The notes: a model not told the origin generated them from the letters alone. 64,000 bases of DNA from Streptomyces sp. SID8374 (GCF_009865135.1 NZ_WWGH01000001.1:2294001-2358000), one strand, 5' to 3'; counted from the first letter of the stretch, positions 17,889-27,600 are shown. Program-made: numbers and translations.

Positions 17889-20460
17889 GGAGCTCCAGCA
17901 GTCCCGTAGCGGACTCCCTGCCCGTCCCGCCCGTTCCGCGCGACAGGAAGTCCAGGGACAGCAGCAGTCCGGCCGCCCCCGTCGCCAGGTCGGCGGAGCA
18001 GCGCCGCAGGGTGGCGCCCGGGACGAGCAGCCGGTCCTCCTCGGCGACCAGGTGCCAGGTCAGGTTGCGTACGGAGGCCAGGACCTCGGGCCCCGTACGG
18101 CCGTCGGGCGACAACTGGCCCGCAGCGGCGGCCAGCCCCGCGCGCCCGGTGAACAGCCCCGGTTCGCGGACGAACTCCATGGCGCAGCCCGCGCGCACCC
18201 CGGGGATCAGGGCGCTCAGCGCGGGGTCCTCGTGCCGGGCGGTGTACGCCTGGGCCAGCAGCGCGACGCCCGAGCTGCCCTGGTTCAGATAGAGCAGATG
18301 GCGTCGGCCGTCCCGGACCTGGATCGTGCCGTCGTCCATGGTGACGAGGTGCCCGGCCTCGCGTTCCAGGGCGGTGCGGGCCGCCTCGCGCAGCCTCAAC
18401 TCGCCGGTCAGCGCGTGCAGTTCCAGGTGGAGCAGGGCGGCCCCGCTCAGCCCGCGCAGCAGCCCCGCCGACTCCGGGAGGCGCAGCCCGTCCACCGACC
18501 CGCCCCGCGCCAGCCGGTCCAGGTCCCGGGCGGTGCGCAGGGCGGCGTCCACCAGTCCGGCGTCGGGGGCCGTGGTGCCGGTGGCGCGGGCCAGGCGCAG
18601 CGCGGCGAGGGCGAGTCCCGCGCGTCCGCTGAACAGATCGGCCGAGGCGGGCGGCGGTGCGGCGGACATCGCCCGGTCCCACAGCTCCCGGCCCGCTTCG
18701 GCGCGGCCCAGCAGGGTGAGCACCAGGGCGGTGCCCGGCAGCCCGTCGAAGAGGCCGCCCGCCTCGGCGGGGTCCCTGCGGAACGCGGCGGCGGCGAGCC
18801 AGTCCGTCCACTCGGCGGGGACGGGGGCGCCGGTGCGGTGCAGGGCGTACAGGACACCGGCCGCGCCGTGGGCGAGGTCGGTGCCGCCGGTGGCGAAGAG
18901 GCCGGGCCCGCCCGGGAAGAGCCGGTCGGCCCGCTCGGGGGTGGCTCCGGCGTGGATCCCGGCGAGCAGGCGGGTGCGGATCTCCGCCCAGTCCACGTCC
19001 GGCTCGAACAGGGCGGCCACCTCCGCCTCGCGCCGCCGTGAGGCCTCCAGGCCGTGCAGCAGGGCGGGCCTGGCGGGACCCGCGTCGGCGGAGAGCCCGT
19101 ACCGCCTACGGGCCCAGCTCTCCAGCGTGAGGGCCTTGGCCCGTTCGAGACCGGCCATCTCCGTGAGCGGCATCAGCATGGTGAGCCAGGTCGCCCAGAG
19201 CGCGTACGCGTCGGCCTCCGCGCCCGGCGTGCCCGGGGGCGCCTGGAGGCCCTGGGCTCCGGCGAGCGGGGTGTCCTGGTCGTCCAGCTCGGTGGCGTAC
19301 TCGAAGTCGACGAGGGCGATGCGGCCGTCGGGCCGGACGATGATGTTGGACGGGTGCAGATCGCCGAAGCGCAGGCCGCGCGCGTGGACCGCCTCCAGCG
19401 CCCGGGAGAGTTCGGCCACCATCGCGTCGGTCCAGGCGACGTACGGGGCGAGTTCGGCGGCCGTCACCGCCCCGCGTACGAGGGCGAAGCGGGCGACGAT
19501 CTCGTCCAGGAGGGTGTTCCCCTCGATGTGCTCCTCGATCAGGAAGTGGTGCTCCCAGACCGTCCGTACGCCGTGCACCTCGGGGACGCAGTCCAGCCCG
19601 GCCAGCGCCGTCAGCGCCCGGTGCTCGCGGTGCAGCCGGGTGACGGCGTCGTCGCCCGCGCCGTCGAGGCCGCAGTGCGGGCGCGCCTCCCGCAGCACCA
19701 CGCGGCGGCCCGTCTCCCGGTCGGTGGCCAGGTAGATCCCGCCCGCGTTGGAGAACTGGAGGGCCTCGGTGACCGTGTAGGGGAAGGTGTCGTCGCGGGC
19801 GGCGGCACGGGCGGCGAGGTGCGGGCGCAGGAACGGCGGCACCTCGACCCAGGAGGGCGTACGGAAGACCACCCCGCGCTCGTCGGGCACCAGGCTCCCC
19901 GAGGGGTCGCGCAGGGCGAGGACCCGGCCGCCCTCGCCGTCGTCGCACCAGCGGGGCACGTAGGCGCCGTAGCGCGTGTAGACCGGGGCGTCGCCGATGC
20001 GCAGGTCGCTGAGGATGTACGGGCCGCTGCGCCCCGCGAGGGCCGTGGACAGATCCTCGGCCAGGGCCAGGAAGGCGGCCTCGTCGGGCGGGTAGACGGC
20101 GATGAACTTGCCCGCGCCGCTGCGGTTCATGTGCTTGTCCGCCATCAGCGACAACGCCCGTGCGCTGCGCAGGAATTTGAACGGTACGCCGTGGCGCAGG
20201 CAGATCCGGGCGGTGTCGCGCAGGGTGGCCTCGGCCTCGCCGGGGACCGTGGAGACGTGGATCTTCCAGCCCTGCTCGGCGAGTTGGGCGTGCTCGGGCA
20301 CCAGGGAGGTCCACAGGCCCACGGCCGAGCGGCGCCAGCCGGCGGGGGGCGGGTCGGTGGCGAGGCGGTAGCGGGAGTCCGCGTCGGGCAGCCGGTCCGG
20401 GGTGTCGTAGTACGTACGGTCGGCGAGGCAGTAGAGCTGGGTTTCCTGGACGGCAGGCAC
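17875..20460 (-). CDS. lanKC: class III lanthipeptide synthetase LanKC
   Basis: An 861-residue trifunctional enzyme starting at GTG 20460. The N-terminal lyase region (about 1-220) contains VPFKFLRSARAL and the basic DKHMNRSGAGKF segment. A Ser/Thr-kinase domain follows, with catalytic FGDLHPSNIIV (Asp near residue 367) and the DFE metal motif (VDFEYA). The C-terminal LanC-like region keeps the fold but lacks the Cys/Cys/His zinc set; for example, YLNQGSSGVALL sits where CxG would be. That places it in class III rather than class IV. The enzyme phosphorylates and dehydrates Ser/Thr, then forms lanthionine or labionin. It is the last gene of a precursor-MFS-lanKC transcription unit and convergent with the SARP gene. 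Confidence 0.92.
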   Translation of the reverse strand: MPAVQETQLYCLADRTYYDTPDRLPDADSRYRLATDPPPAGWRRSAVGLWTSLVPEHAQLAEQGWKIHVSTVPGEAEATLRDTARICLRHGVPFKFLRSARALSLMADKHMNRSGAGKFIAVYPPDEAAFLALAEDLSTALAGRSGPYILSDLRIGDAPVYTRYGAYVPRWCDDGEGGRVLALRDPSGSLVPDERGVVFRTPSWVEVPPFLRPHLAARAAARDDTFPYTVTEALQFSNAGGIYLATDRETGRRVVLREARPHCGLDGAGDDAVTRLHREHRALTALAGLDCVPEVHGVRTVWEHHFLIEEHIEGNTLLDEIVARFALVRGAVTAAELAPYVAWTDAMVAELSRALEAVHARGLRFGDLHPSNIIVRPDGRIALVDFEYATELDDQDTPLAGAQGLQAPPGTPGAEADAYALWATWLTMLMPLTEMAGLERAKALTLESWARRRYGLSADAGPARPALLHGLEASRRREAEVAALFEPDVDWAEIRTRLLAGIHAGATPERADRLFPGGPGLFATGGTDLAHGAAGVLYALHRTGAPVPAEWTDWLAAAAFRRDPAEAGGLFDGLPGTALVLTLLGRAEAGRELWDRAMSAAPPPASADLFSGRAGLALAALRLARATGTTAPDAGLVDAALRTARDLDRLARGGSVDGLRLPESAGLLRGLSGAALLHLELHALTGELRLREAARTALEREAGHLVTMDDGTIQVRDGRRHLLYLNQGSSGVALLAQAYTARHEDPALSALIPGVRAGCAMEFVREPGLFTGRAGLAAAAGQLSPDGRTGPEVLASVRNLTWHLVAEEDRLLVPGATLRRCSADLATGAAGLLLSLDFLSRGTGGTGRESATGLLELLTLG

Positions 20461-20500
20461 GGTCGGGCTCTCTTCTCGGTGAAGGAGGTCCGGAAGCCGG

Positions 20501-21778
20501 TCAGACTCCGGGGGCGGCGTGCTTGGCCTCGGGCTCCACCGGGTCGGCGGGCTCCGGCTGCGGTTCCTGGACCGGCGGGGCCGGTTCCGCCCGGGCCGAG
20601 GAGGCGAAGGTGACCACGAGGGCCGAGACCGCCAGCACGCACCCGGTCAGGGTGAAGGCCCACCGGGCGCCGAACGCCATCAGCAGGGCGCCCCCGGCCA
20701 GCGGCCCGAACGGCTGGACCATGGAGGACAGGAACCCGGCCGCGCTCTGCACCCGGCCCACCTTCTCCTCCGGGGTCACCACGAGCAGCTTCGACAGGAA
20801 CCCGATGCTGGCGACCGTCGACAGGAACATGCACAGCGCGCACATCAGCCCGGCCACGACCGGCCGGCTGAGCCAGGCCATCACCCCGGCGGCCGCGACA
20901 CAGGTCCAGCAGGTGGCGACGATCAGCACCCGGGAGTGCCGGGCCGGGCTGATCCTCGGTGCGAACAGCGCCCCGGCCAGGGCCCCGGCGGAGACACAGC
21001 TGATGACGAAGCCGCCGCCGATCCCGGAGCGGCCCCCGTCGGAGAACGCGGTCAGCGCGATGAAGGTGAGGGACCCGAACGCGAAGTTCATGCCCAGGCC
21101 GAAGATGAGCAGGACCGTCCGCAGGTAGGGGATCTGCCACAGGAAGGTGAGGCCCGCCGTCAGTTCGCGCTTGCTGAACGCCGAGCCCGCCGCCGTCCTG
21201 GCCCGCGAGCGGGTACGTACGAGAGCCACGCAGATGGTCGACGCGAGCAGGCCGAGCGCCTCGACAGCGAACGGCAGCGCCGGGTGGAGGCCGAAGAGCG
21301 CGCCCCCGACGAGCGGCCCGACCAGCCGGGCCGTCTGGGTGCGCGCCTGGAGCCGTGCGGTGGCGGTGCCCATCTGGTCGGCCGGGACGACCGCGCGCAT
21401 CAGGCCGAAGACCGCGGGCGCGTAGACGCTGCTGATCACCGCGCCCGCCGCCGCGACGAGCAGGACGAGCACCATGGGGGCGTGCCCGTACAGGACGGCG
21501 ATGGTCAGGGCGGTGACGACGGTCAGGCTGCCGACGTCGCACAGCCTCATCAGCCGGCGGCGTTCGATGCGGTCCGCCATCACCCCGCCGGGCAGCATGG
21601 TGATCAGGACGGCCCCCACGGACACCGTGCCGACGGCGCCGGCCTGCACCGGGGAGCCGGTCTCCTTGAGGACGAGCAGGGGAAGGGCGAGGGCGGTCAT
21701 CTGCCCGCCGAGGACCGCGAAGAGGCCGCTCAGCCAGAGCAGCCGGAAGTCCCGGTTTTCGCGTAGCGGCTTGGTCAT
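20501..21778 (-). CDS. MFS transporter, probable exporter of the class III lanthipeptide
   Basis: A 425-residue membrane protein starting MTKPLRENRDFRLLWLSG, the usual start of MFS_3/enterobactin-exporter-type proteins. About twelve membrane segments are visible, with the loop motif GGVMADRIERRRLM between helices 2 and 3. A Pro/Glu-rich tail (EPAPPVQEPQPEPADPVEPE) ends the protein. It lies 40 bp upstream of lanKC on the same strand and 205 bp downstream of the precursor, so export of the product or self-resistance is likely. Class III systems more often use ABC transporters, so an MFS exporter is noteworthy. Substrate assignment rests on context only. Confidence 0.85.
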   Translation of the reverse strand: MTKPLRENRDFRLLWLSGLFAVLGGQMTALALPLLVLKETGSPVQAGAVGTVSVGAVLITMLPGGVMADRIERRRLMRLCDVGSLTVVTALTIAVLYGHAPMVLVLLVAAAGAVISSVYAPAVFGLMRAVVPADQMGTATARLQARTQTARLVGPLVGGALFGLHPALPFAVEALGLLASTICVALVRTRSRARTAAGSAFSKRELTAGLTFLWQIPYLRTVLLIFGLGMNFAFGSLTFIALTAFSDGGRSGIGGGFVISCVSAGALAGALFAPRISPARHSRVLIVATCWTCVAAAGVMAWLSRPVVAGLMCALCMFLSTVASIGFLSKLLVVTPEEKVGRVQSAAGFLSSMVQPFGPLAGGALLMAFGARWAFTLTGCVLAVSALVVTFASSARAEPAPPVQEPQPEPADPVEPEAKHAAPGV

Positions 21779-21878
21779 CGTGGTCTCCCGGTGGTGTGCG
21801 GGGGCGGTGGTGCGTTGGGGGGGGTGGCTTCTCCTGGGGTGCCGTTCGGGTGGGCGTGTGCGGCCCGGAATCGACGGC

Positions 21879-21908
21879 GGGGCGGCTCCGTCGTGACGGA
21901 ACCGCCCC
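21879..21908 (-). terminator. hairpin between class III precursor and MFS gene
   Basis: Arms of 14 bp (21879-21892 and 21895-21908, GGGGCGG...CCGCCCC, one G-T wobble) form a very stable hairpin 75 bp after the precursor stop. A partial terminator here would give more precursor than enzyme transcript, a common RiPP arrangement. Confidence 0.6.
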
Positions 21909-21983
21909 ACATCACCGGCCGGCCGGGCGCCACGGCGGGGAGAGTTGCCTCAGCCCCTGTGGCGCCGCCCCGGTGCGGCCCGG

Positions 21984-22142
21984 TCAGTTCTCCAGGACGA
22001 CGCTGAGCACGCTGACGCAGCTGCCCGGCGCGACGACCTTGTCGACGGACGTCTCCTGGAGGTCCAGCACGGAGTGCGCCTCGACCTCGGCGGACTCGTT
22101 CTCGTTGTTCTCGTCGGCGGCGGGCTTCGTGTTCTCGGACAT
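21984..22142 (-). CDS. lanA: class III lanthipeptide precursor (52 residues)
   Basis: A short gene starting ATG 22142 behind GGAGACC and encoding 52 residues. The acidic leader (MSENTKPAADENNENESAEV) ends with HSVLDLQ, the I/L-x-x-LQ recognition motif for class III synthetases at residues 25-29. The core region APGSCVSVLSVVLEN has a single Cys (42) and Ser at 41, 44 and 47. Canonical labionin cores read S-x2-S-x3-C, with Cys after the two Ser. Here Cys precedes Ser44 and Ser47 (C-x-S-x2-S). The gene leads the MFS-lanKC unit and is divergent from the radical SAM operon. Identity as the LanKC substrate is strongly supported by leader motif and position. Confidence 0.82.
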   Translation of the reverse strand: MSENTKPAADENNENESAEVEAHSVLDLQETSVDKVVAPGSCVSVLSVVLEN

Positions 22143-22482
22143 GGTGGTCTCCGTCCACTCGTCACTGCTGGACCCGGAATCCGTCGGGTGCGTACCGCGG
22201 TCCCCGGTGCGGCGGGCCGTTGCCTGCCGTTGCCGAGAAAGTTAGGAGCGCCGGCCTCAAGGACGCTTCGGCGCCGGTATGGCGGCGGTATGGGGCCAGC
22301 TCGCCGACCGTGGACCCGCGCCCCGGCCCCGCCCGCCCCTCTCCGGCCCCCTCCCTGACCTGCGCCCATACCGTCGCCCAAGCGTTGGCAGACCGCCGGT
22401 GAACCGGTACGGCGCAGCCTGGGCGGGCGCGCACCGGCCCCTGGAGTACGGGCGCGCCCCAGCCCCGAAGGAGGCGGCCCGC
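22143..22482. promoter_or_regulatory. divergent promoter region with 11-bp-phased direct repeats
   Basis: This 340-bp region separates the class III precursor and the radical SAM gene. CGGTATGG occurs twice at 22275-22282 and 22286-22293, exactly 11 bp apart, which is the phasing SARPs prefer. A reverse-oriented CCCATACC lies at 22365-22372. A TCCTAACTTTC stretch (about 22228-22238, minus strand) could hold a -10 box for the precursor. No further gene was recognised. Confidence 0.45.
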
Positions 22483-23562
22483 ATGGAACTCGCCGAACTC
22501 GTCGGACTGCGGCCCTTCCCGGCCGCCGGTCTGCTGCTCGGCCTCACCCGCCGCTGCCCCCTGCGCTGCCGGCACTGCTCCACCGGGTCGGACCTGACCG
22601 TGCGGGAGGAGCCGGACGCGGGCCAACTGCTGCACTTTGTCGACTCGTTCACCGCCGAGAACCGCCCGGACGTGGTCATGCTGACGGGCGGCGAGCCGCT
22701 GCTCCTGCCCACGCTCGTCGGTGAGCTGAGCTTCCTCGCCCGCCGCGCCGGATCGCGTACGGCGGTGCTGAGCGGGATGTTCTTCGCCCGCTCCCAGGAG
22801 ATCCCGCCCGCGATCCTGCGCGCGATCGCCCAGGTCGACCACTTCTCCGCGAGCCTGGACGTCCACCACGAGCGGGAGGTGGCGCGCGCCGACGTGTTCC
22901 GGGCGCTGCACCGCATCCGGGAGTCGGGCATCCCCGTCAGCTTCCACCTCACGGGGACCGGGGCGGACGATCCGTATCTGGCCGACATCACCCGGGCCAT
23001 CGACAGGGAGTTCGGCGGCCGGGTGCCGTCGCTGGTCAACGAGGTGCGGCCGTTCGGCCGGGCCGCCGCCTGGGCCCGGCCCGCGCGCAGCGGCCCCGAC
23101 CCGTCGGCGGCGGCGCCGTGCTCGATGGCCGCCTGGCCGGTGGTCGCCTTCGACGGTACGGTGCTGGCCTGCTGCAACCAGGACACGGTGGACCGGCGCC
23201 CCGCCCCCGCCCATCTGGACCTCGGGCACATCGGCTCCGACGACTGGGAGACGGTACGCCGACGGGCCCTGGAATCCCCGGTGTTGCGCATGATCCGCAC
23301 GGTCGGGCCCGCCCATCTGGCCGCCCGCTCCGGCGCCGGACCCCACGCGGGCTCCTACTGCGACGGGTGCCGGGCCCTGGGCGGCGACGAGGCGGTGGCG
23401 GCCGGGGCCCGTGCGGTGGCGGCGGGACCGGCGGGTGCGCTGCTGGACCTGGCCGCCGCGCGGCGCGGTGCGCGGGGCGGGCCGGAGGGGGTCGTACGGC
23501 GGCACGGCTGCTCGGCGTACGCGCCACTGGTGGGCGCCCGGAGCACCGGGAGCGCCCCGTGA
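22483..23562 (+). CDS. radical SAM protein of a RiPP-like operon
   Basis: A 359-residue protein starting ATG 22483 behind GAAGGAGG. The radical SAM cluster motif CPLRCRHC (Cys25, Cys29, Cys32) is followed by the SAM-binding LTGGEPLLLP strand. The C-terminal part has a SPASM-like set of cysteines (PCSMAAWP, LACCNQDT, YCDGC) that could hold an auxiliary Fe-S cluster. Such proteins modify peptide substrates by thioether, C-C or other radical chemistry. The stop overlaps the next start as GTGA, and the third gene of the operon encodes a 76-residue peptide, the likely substrate. It is divergent from the class III lanthipeptide unit. Confidence 0.88.
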   Translation: MELAELVGLRPFPAAGLLLGLTRRCPLRCRHCSTGSDLTVREEPDAGQLLHFVDSFTAENRPDVVMLTGGEPLLLPTLVGELSFLARRAGSRTAVLSGMFFARSQEIPPAILRAIAQVDHFSASLDVHHEREVARADVFRALHRIRESGIPVSFHLTGTGADDPYLADITRAIDREFGGRVPSLVNEVRPFGRAAAWARPARSGPDPSAAAPCSMAAWPVVAFDGTVLACCNQDTVDRRPAPAHLDLGHIGSDDWETVRRRALESPVLRMIRTVGPAHLAARSGAGPHAGSYCDGCRALGGDEAVAAGARAVAAGPAGALLDLAAARRGARGGPEGVVRRHGCSAYAPLVGARSTGSAP

Positions 23563-24308
23563 GCATCATCTGGACGAGCACAGCGGCCACGGCCACCACC
23601 GTCTCAACGCGCCTGCGTACCAAATTGCTGCTGCTGGAACCGGAGTTCCGGGGTGCGACGGCTCATATGTGGCGTGCCGAGGGGCTGTTGGAGCGCTACC
23701 GGGCCTACCTCTGCACCATGCACGCCGTGATCCGGGCCTCCGTACCGCTGATGGAGCTCGCCCTGCGCCGCGCCTCGGACGCCCCCGGCGATCCGCTGTC
23801 GGAGCCGCTGGCCGCCTATCTGGTGGAGCACATCCAGGAGGAGACCGGGCACGACGCCTGGCTGCTGGAGGACCTGGTCGCGGCGGGCGCGGACCCCGGG
23901 GACGCGCTCGGTCCGCTGCCGCCGCCGGATGTGGCCTCCCTCGTCGGCCCGCAGTTCTACTGGATCGAGAACCACCACCCGGTGGCCCTGCTCGGCTACA
24001 TCGCGGTGCTGGAGGGGTACGCGCCCGCCCCCGGGCTGACCGGCCGCATCGCCGCCCTGACCGGGCTGCCCGCCGCCGCCCTGCGGACCTTACGGGAGCA
24101 CGCGGCACTGGACACGGACCACCTGGACGAGCTGTACGCGCTGCTGGACCGGCTGCCGCTGACCCGGGACCAGGAAGCGGCCGTCGCGGTCAGCGCGCTG
24201 CACTCCCTCGACGCGCTCACCCGGCTGTTCGTCCGGCTCGGGCGCTCCGCACCGGCGCCGTCGCTGCGGGGAGCCGGACCCACCTCACCGACGGGAGTCA
24301 CCCCATGA
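23559..24308 (+). CDS. iron-containing redox enzyme (haem-oxygenase-like diiron oxidase family)
   Basis: A 249-residue, all-helical protein starting at GTG 23559, overlapping the radical SAM stop. The metal ligands of the haem-oxygenase-like diiron (HDO) fold are visible: VEHIQEETGHDAW (Glu90, Glu95, His98), the YWIENHHP helix, and HAALDTDH (His181, Asp185, His188). HDO enzymes use O2 to oxidise or fragment amino acids, peptides or lipids. Codon 178 is TTA (24090-24092, Leu in RTLRE), so translation should depend on bldA. The stop overlaps the peptide gene as ATGA. Joint action with the radical SAM protein on the downstream peptide is inferred from this coupling. Confidence 0.82.
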   Translation: MSIIWTSTAATATTVSTRLRTKLLLLEPEFRGATAHMWRAEGLLERYRAYLCTMHAVIRASVPLMELALRRASDAPGDPLSEPLAAYLVEHIQEETGHDAWLLEDLVAAGADPGDALGPLPPPDVASLVGPQFYWIENHHPVALLGYIAVLEGYAPAPGLTGRIAALTGLPAAALRTLREHAALDTDHLDELYALLDRLPLTRDQEAAVAVSALHSLDALTRLFVRLGRSAPAPSLRGAGPTSPTGVTP

Positions 24309-24535
24309 CCGGACCGCCGCAACCACCACCCACCGATCCCGAACAGCGCCCCACGGAGGCCGTGTTGTACGAGGCGGGCTTCCCCGTGGACCTCCTCACC
24401 GAGGAGCAGCGCCAGGTGCTGGGCGAGCTGTCACCGCAGGAGCTCACCCTGCTGCTGGACGTCAAGAGCCGGCTGGACGCGGTGGGTCCCGAGGTCCAGG
24501 CCCACGGCGAGATCGCGGGTGGCGCGCTGTTCTAG
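24305..24535 (+). CDS. 76-residue peptide, 'aroma-sacti cluster' domain type
   Basis: A small protein starting ATG 24305 (MTGPPQPPPTDPEQ), translationally coupled to the diiron-enzyme gene. After a Pro-rich start it has a compact helical domain: LYEAGFPVDLLTEEQRQVLG then LSPQELTLLLDVKSRLDAV. It ends in HGEIAGGALF with a C-terminal aromatic residue. I recall this pattern from small proteins annotated as 'aroma-sacti cluster domain-containing', found beside radical SAM and haem-oxygenase-like genes; that recall is not a database result. There is no Cys, so a classical sactipeptide thioether is not possible within it. It could be a modified peptide or a small partner protein. Confidence 0.65.
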   Translation: MTGPPQPPPTDPEQRPTEAVLYEAGFPVDLLTEEQRQVLGELSPQELTLLLDVKSRLDAVGPEVQAHGEIAGGALF

Positions 24536-24657
24536 GCCCCAGCGGCGCCAGGGGCGTCCGCGCCAGGACGGGGGTCCGGCGCGGGCGCCCCGGGGCCGGA
24601 TCAGCCACCGCCCCCTTCTTCCGAGGCGAGTTGGACCAGGAGAGTTGAGGACCCGCC

Positions 24658-27600
24658 ATGACCTGCCCCTCGTGCCGACAGGAGCTTCCCTCCACGGCCC
24701 GGTTCTGCTCGTCCTGCGGGACGCCGTGCGCCGGTCCGGCCGTCGCCGCCCCCGCACCCGTGCCGCCACCGCCTGCCGAGGACGAACGCAAGCCGGTGAC
24801 TGTGCTGTTCTGCGATCTCGTGGGCTCCACCGCCCTGTCGGGGGTGCTGGACCCGGAGACGCTGCGCACGGTGACCCTGCGGTACTTCGAGGCGATGAGC
24901 GAGCAGATCGTGGCGCGCGGCGGCACCCCGGAGAAGTTCATCGGGGACGCGGTCATGGCCGTGTTCGGCGTGCCGGTGGTCCGGGAGGACGACGCCCGGC
25001 GGGCCCTGGCGGCGGCGCTCGGGATGCGCCGGGCGCTGGACGCCCTCAACGAGGAGCTGCACGCCTCGCTCGGCATCCGGCTGACGACCAGGGTCGGGGT
25101 CAACACCGGTCAGGTGGTGGCCGGTTCGGATGCCACGGCCCGGCAGGCGCTGGTCTCCGGCGAGGTCGTCAACATCGCCGCCCGCCTTGAGCAGAACGCG
25201 GGCCCGGGCGAGATTTTCATCGGCCCGCAGACCCTCCTCGCCGCCGGCCCCACGGTGCGGGCCGAGCCCACGGGCCCGCTCCGGCTCAAGGGCAAGCGCG
25301 AGAGCGTGGAGGCGTACCGGCTGCTGGCGCTGGGTGCGGACGACCCCGAGCTGCTGCGCCGCTTCGACGCCCCGTTCGTCGGCCGCACCACCGAACTGGG
25401 CGCGCTGACAGGGGCGTTGGCGGAGTCCGTACGGGAGGACCGCCCCGTTCTGCTGCGGGTGACCGGCGAGGCGGGCATCGGCAAGACCCGGCTGGTACGG
25501 GAGTGGCTGGCGCTCCATGGCGGCGCGGGCTCCTTCACGTACGGGGCGGGCCGCTGCCGCACCTACGGGGACCACGGCACGCTGGCTCCCCTCGCCGACG
25601 CCGTACGCTCGCTGCTCCCGCCCGCCCACGCCCCCGGGGACGAGGCGGTCGAGGACGCGATGGCCCTGCTCACCGGGGGCCTGCTGCGCGACGGCACGCC
25701 CAACGCGCCCTTCGAGGACATGTGCGCCGCGCTGACCGTCGTGCTGACCCGCACGGCCCGGACCCGGCCGGTGGTCCTGGTCCTCGACGACTGGCATGCG
25801 GCGGCGCCCCTGCTGGTCCGGACGGTGGACCGGCTGACGGGCGGGTCCGGGCCCGCCCGCACCCTGGTCATCTGCGCGGGCCGCCCGGAGGAGGAGCCGG
25901 CCGACGGGAAGCAGGGGCACCTCCAGCTCACCGGCCTCCCCCGCGAGGAGGCGGCCCGGCTCGCGGCCGGTCTCGCCCGGATCGACGGCCGCCCCGCCCC
26001 GGCCGACGACCGGCTCCTGGCCCGTTCCGAGGGCAACCCGCTCTACCTGGAGCAGCTCCTCATCGACGACCGGGCCGCCGCCCCGGCCCCGGAAGGGGAG
26101 CTGCCGCCCACCCTCCAGGCCCTGCTGGGCGCCCGGATCGGGGCGCTGGCCCGGGCCGAGCGCGGGGTGGTGGACCTGGCCGCCGTGATCGGCCGGGAGT
26201 TCGCGGCGGCGGAGCTGGTGCGGCTGGAGCTGGCGGTGCGGACGGCGGAGCGGCCCGGATCAGCCCTTCCCGCCGCCCCCCAGGACCCCGGCCGCGTAGA
26301 CGAGGCGCTCGCCGCGCTGGCCCGGCGGCGGCTGGTGGAGCCCGCGCCCTCCGGGGACGGGGAGTCGTCCGCGTACCGCTTCAGCAGTGGCCTGGTCCAC
26401 GAGGTCGCCTACGCCTCGCTCTCCAAGCGGGCCAAGGCGGAGCGCCACGCGTGGGCGGCCGAGCTGCCGAGCGTGGAGCGGACCGGGGACGGCGCGGTCG
26501 GCGGCCATCTGGAGCGGGCCTACCGCTACCGCGCCGAGCTGGGGCTGCTGGACGACCGGGCCCGGTCGCTGCGGGACCGCGCCGCCGCCGCGCTGGGCCG
26601 GGCCGGTGCGCAGGCCGCCGCCCGGTCCGACCTGCACTGGGCGCACGGGCTGCTGGAGCGGGCGGTGGAGCTGCGGCCGGACGCGGCGCGCGCGGTGCTG
26701 GGGCTCGGTGAGGTACGGGTGGCGCTCGGCCGGACCGAGGAGGGCGCCGAACTTCTGCGTACGGTAAGGGATTTGACCACCGCCCCCGTGGAGTCCGCGC
26801 ACGCCCGCCTGGCGCTGGCGGTGCTGGACCCGGCCGCGCGCCCCGGTCCCGCCGCCACGGCCCGCGCGGTGCTGCCGGTCTTCGAGGCGGCCGGGGACGC
26901 GGTGGGCCGGGCCCGCGCCCACCTCCGCCTCGCCCAGCAGCTCCAGCAGTCGGGCCGCCACGAGGAGGCGGAGCGCGACCACGCCCGGGCCCTGGAGCAC
27001 GCGGTGGCGGCCGGGGCGGAGCCGGAGCGGGCCGGGGCGCTGGGTGCGATCGGGATCTCGCTCTGGCGCGGGCCCGTCCCGGTGCCCGACGCGGTGGAGC
27101 GGTGCCGCGCCCTGCTGGCGGCGCACGGCTCCGGCCGGCCGACGGTCCGGGTGACGCTCAACTGCCCGCTGGCCGTGCTGTACGGGCTCCAGGACCGGGC
27201 CGACGAGGCGTACGCGTGCCTGGCCGAGGCCGAACGGCTGGCCGGGACGCTGGGGTTCGCGGAGGCGGAGGTGTTCCTGCCGGTGTTCCGGGCGACGGTG
27301 GAGGCGCTGCTCGGCCGGGAGGCGGAGGCCCTGGCCCTGCTGGTTCGGGCCGACGCGGCGGCCCGGCGGATGGGCGCGGCGGGGATGCGGACGGCGCTCG
27401 CGCTGGACGCGGCCCGGCTGGAGCTGGACGCGGGGAGCGAGGACCGGGCGGTGGAGTGGCTGGCGGGCATCGGTGACACCTCGGCGCTGAGCCGCGCGGA
27501 CGCCGTCGACCTGGAGGGGCTGCGAGCCCGGCTGGCGGCCACCGCCCGCCCGGACGAGGCGCTGCACCACGCCGACAGGGCCCAACGCGCCTCCCTGCTC

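Noticed and set aside
17875..20460. Class IV (LanL) identity for the class III synthetase
   Set aside because: The cyclase-like domain lacks the Cys/Cys/His zinc ligands that class IV enzymes have.
22220..22402. A 60-residue plus-strand frame as a second RiPP precursor
   Set aside because: Arg/Pro-rich, no ribosome site, no leader motif, and it overlaps the regulatory repeats.
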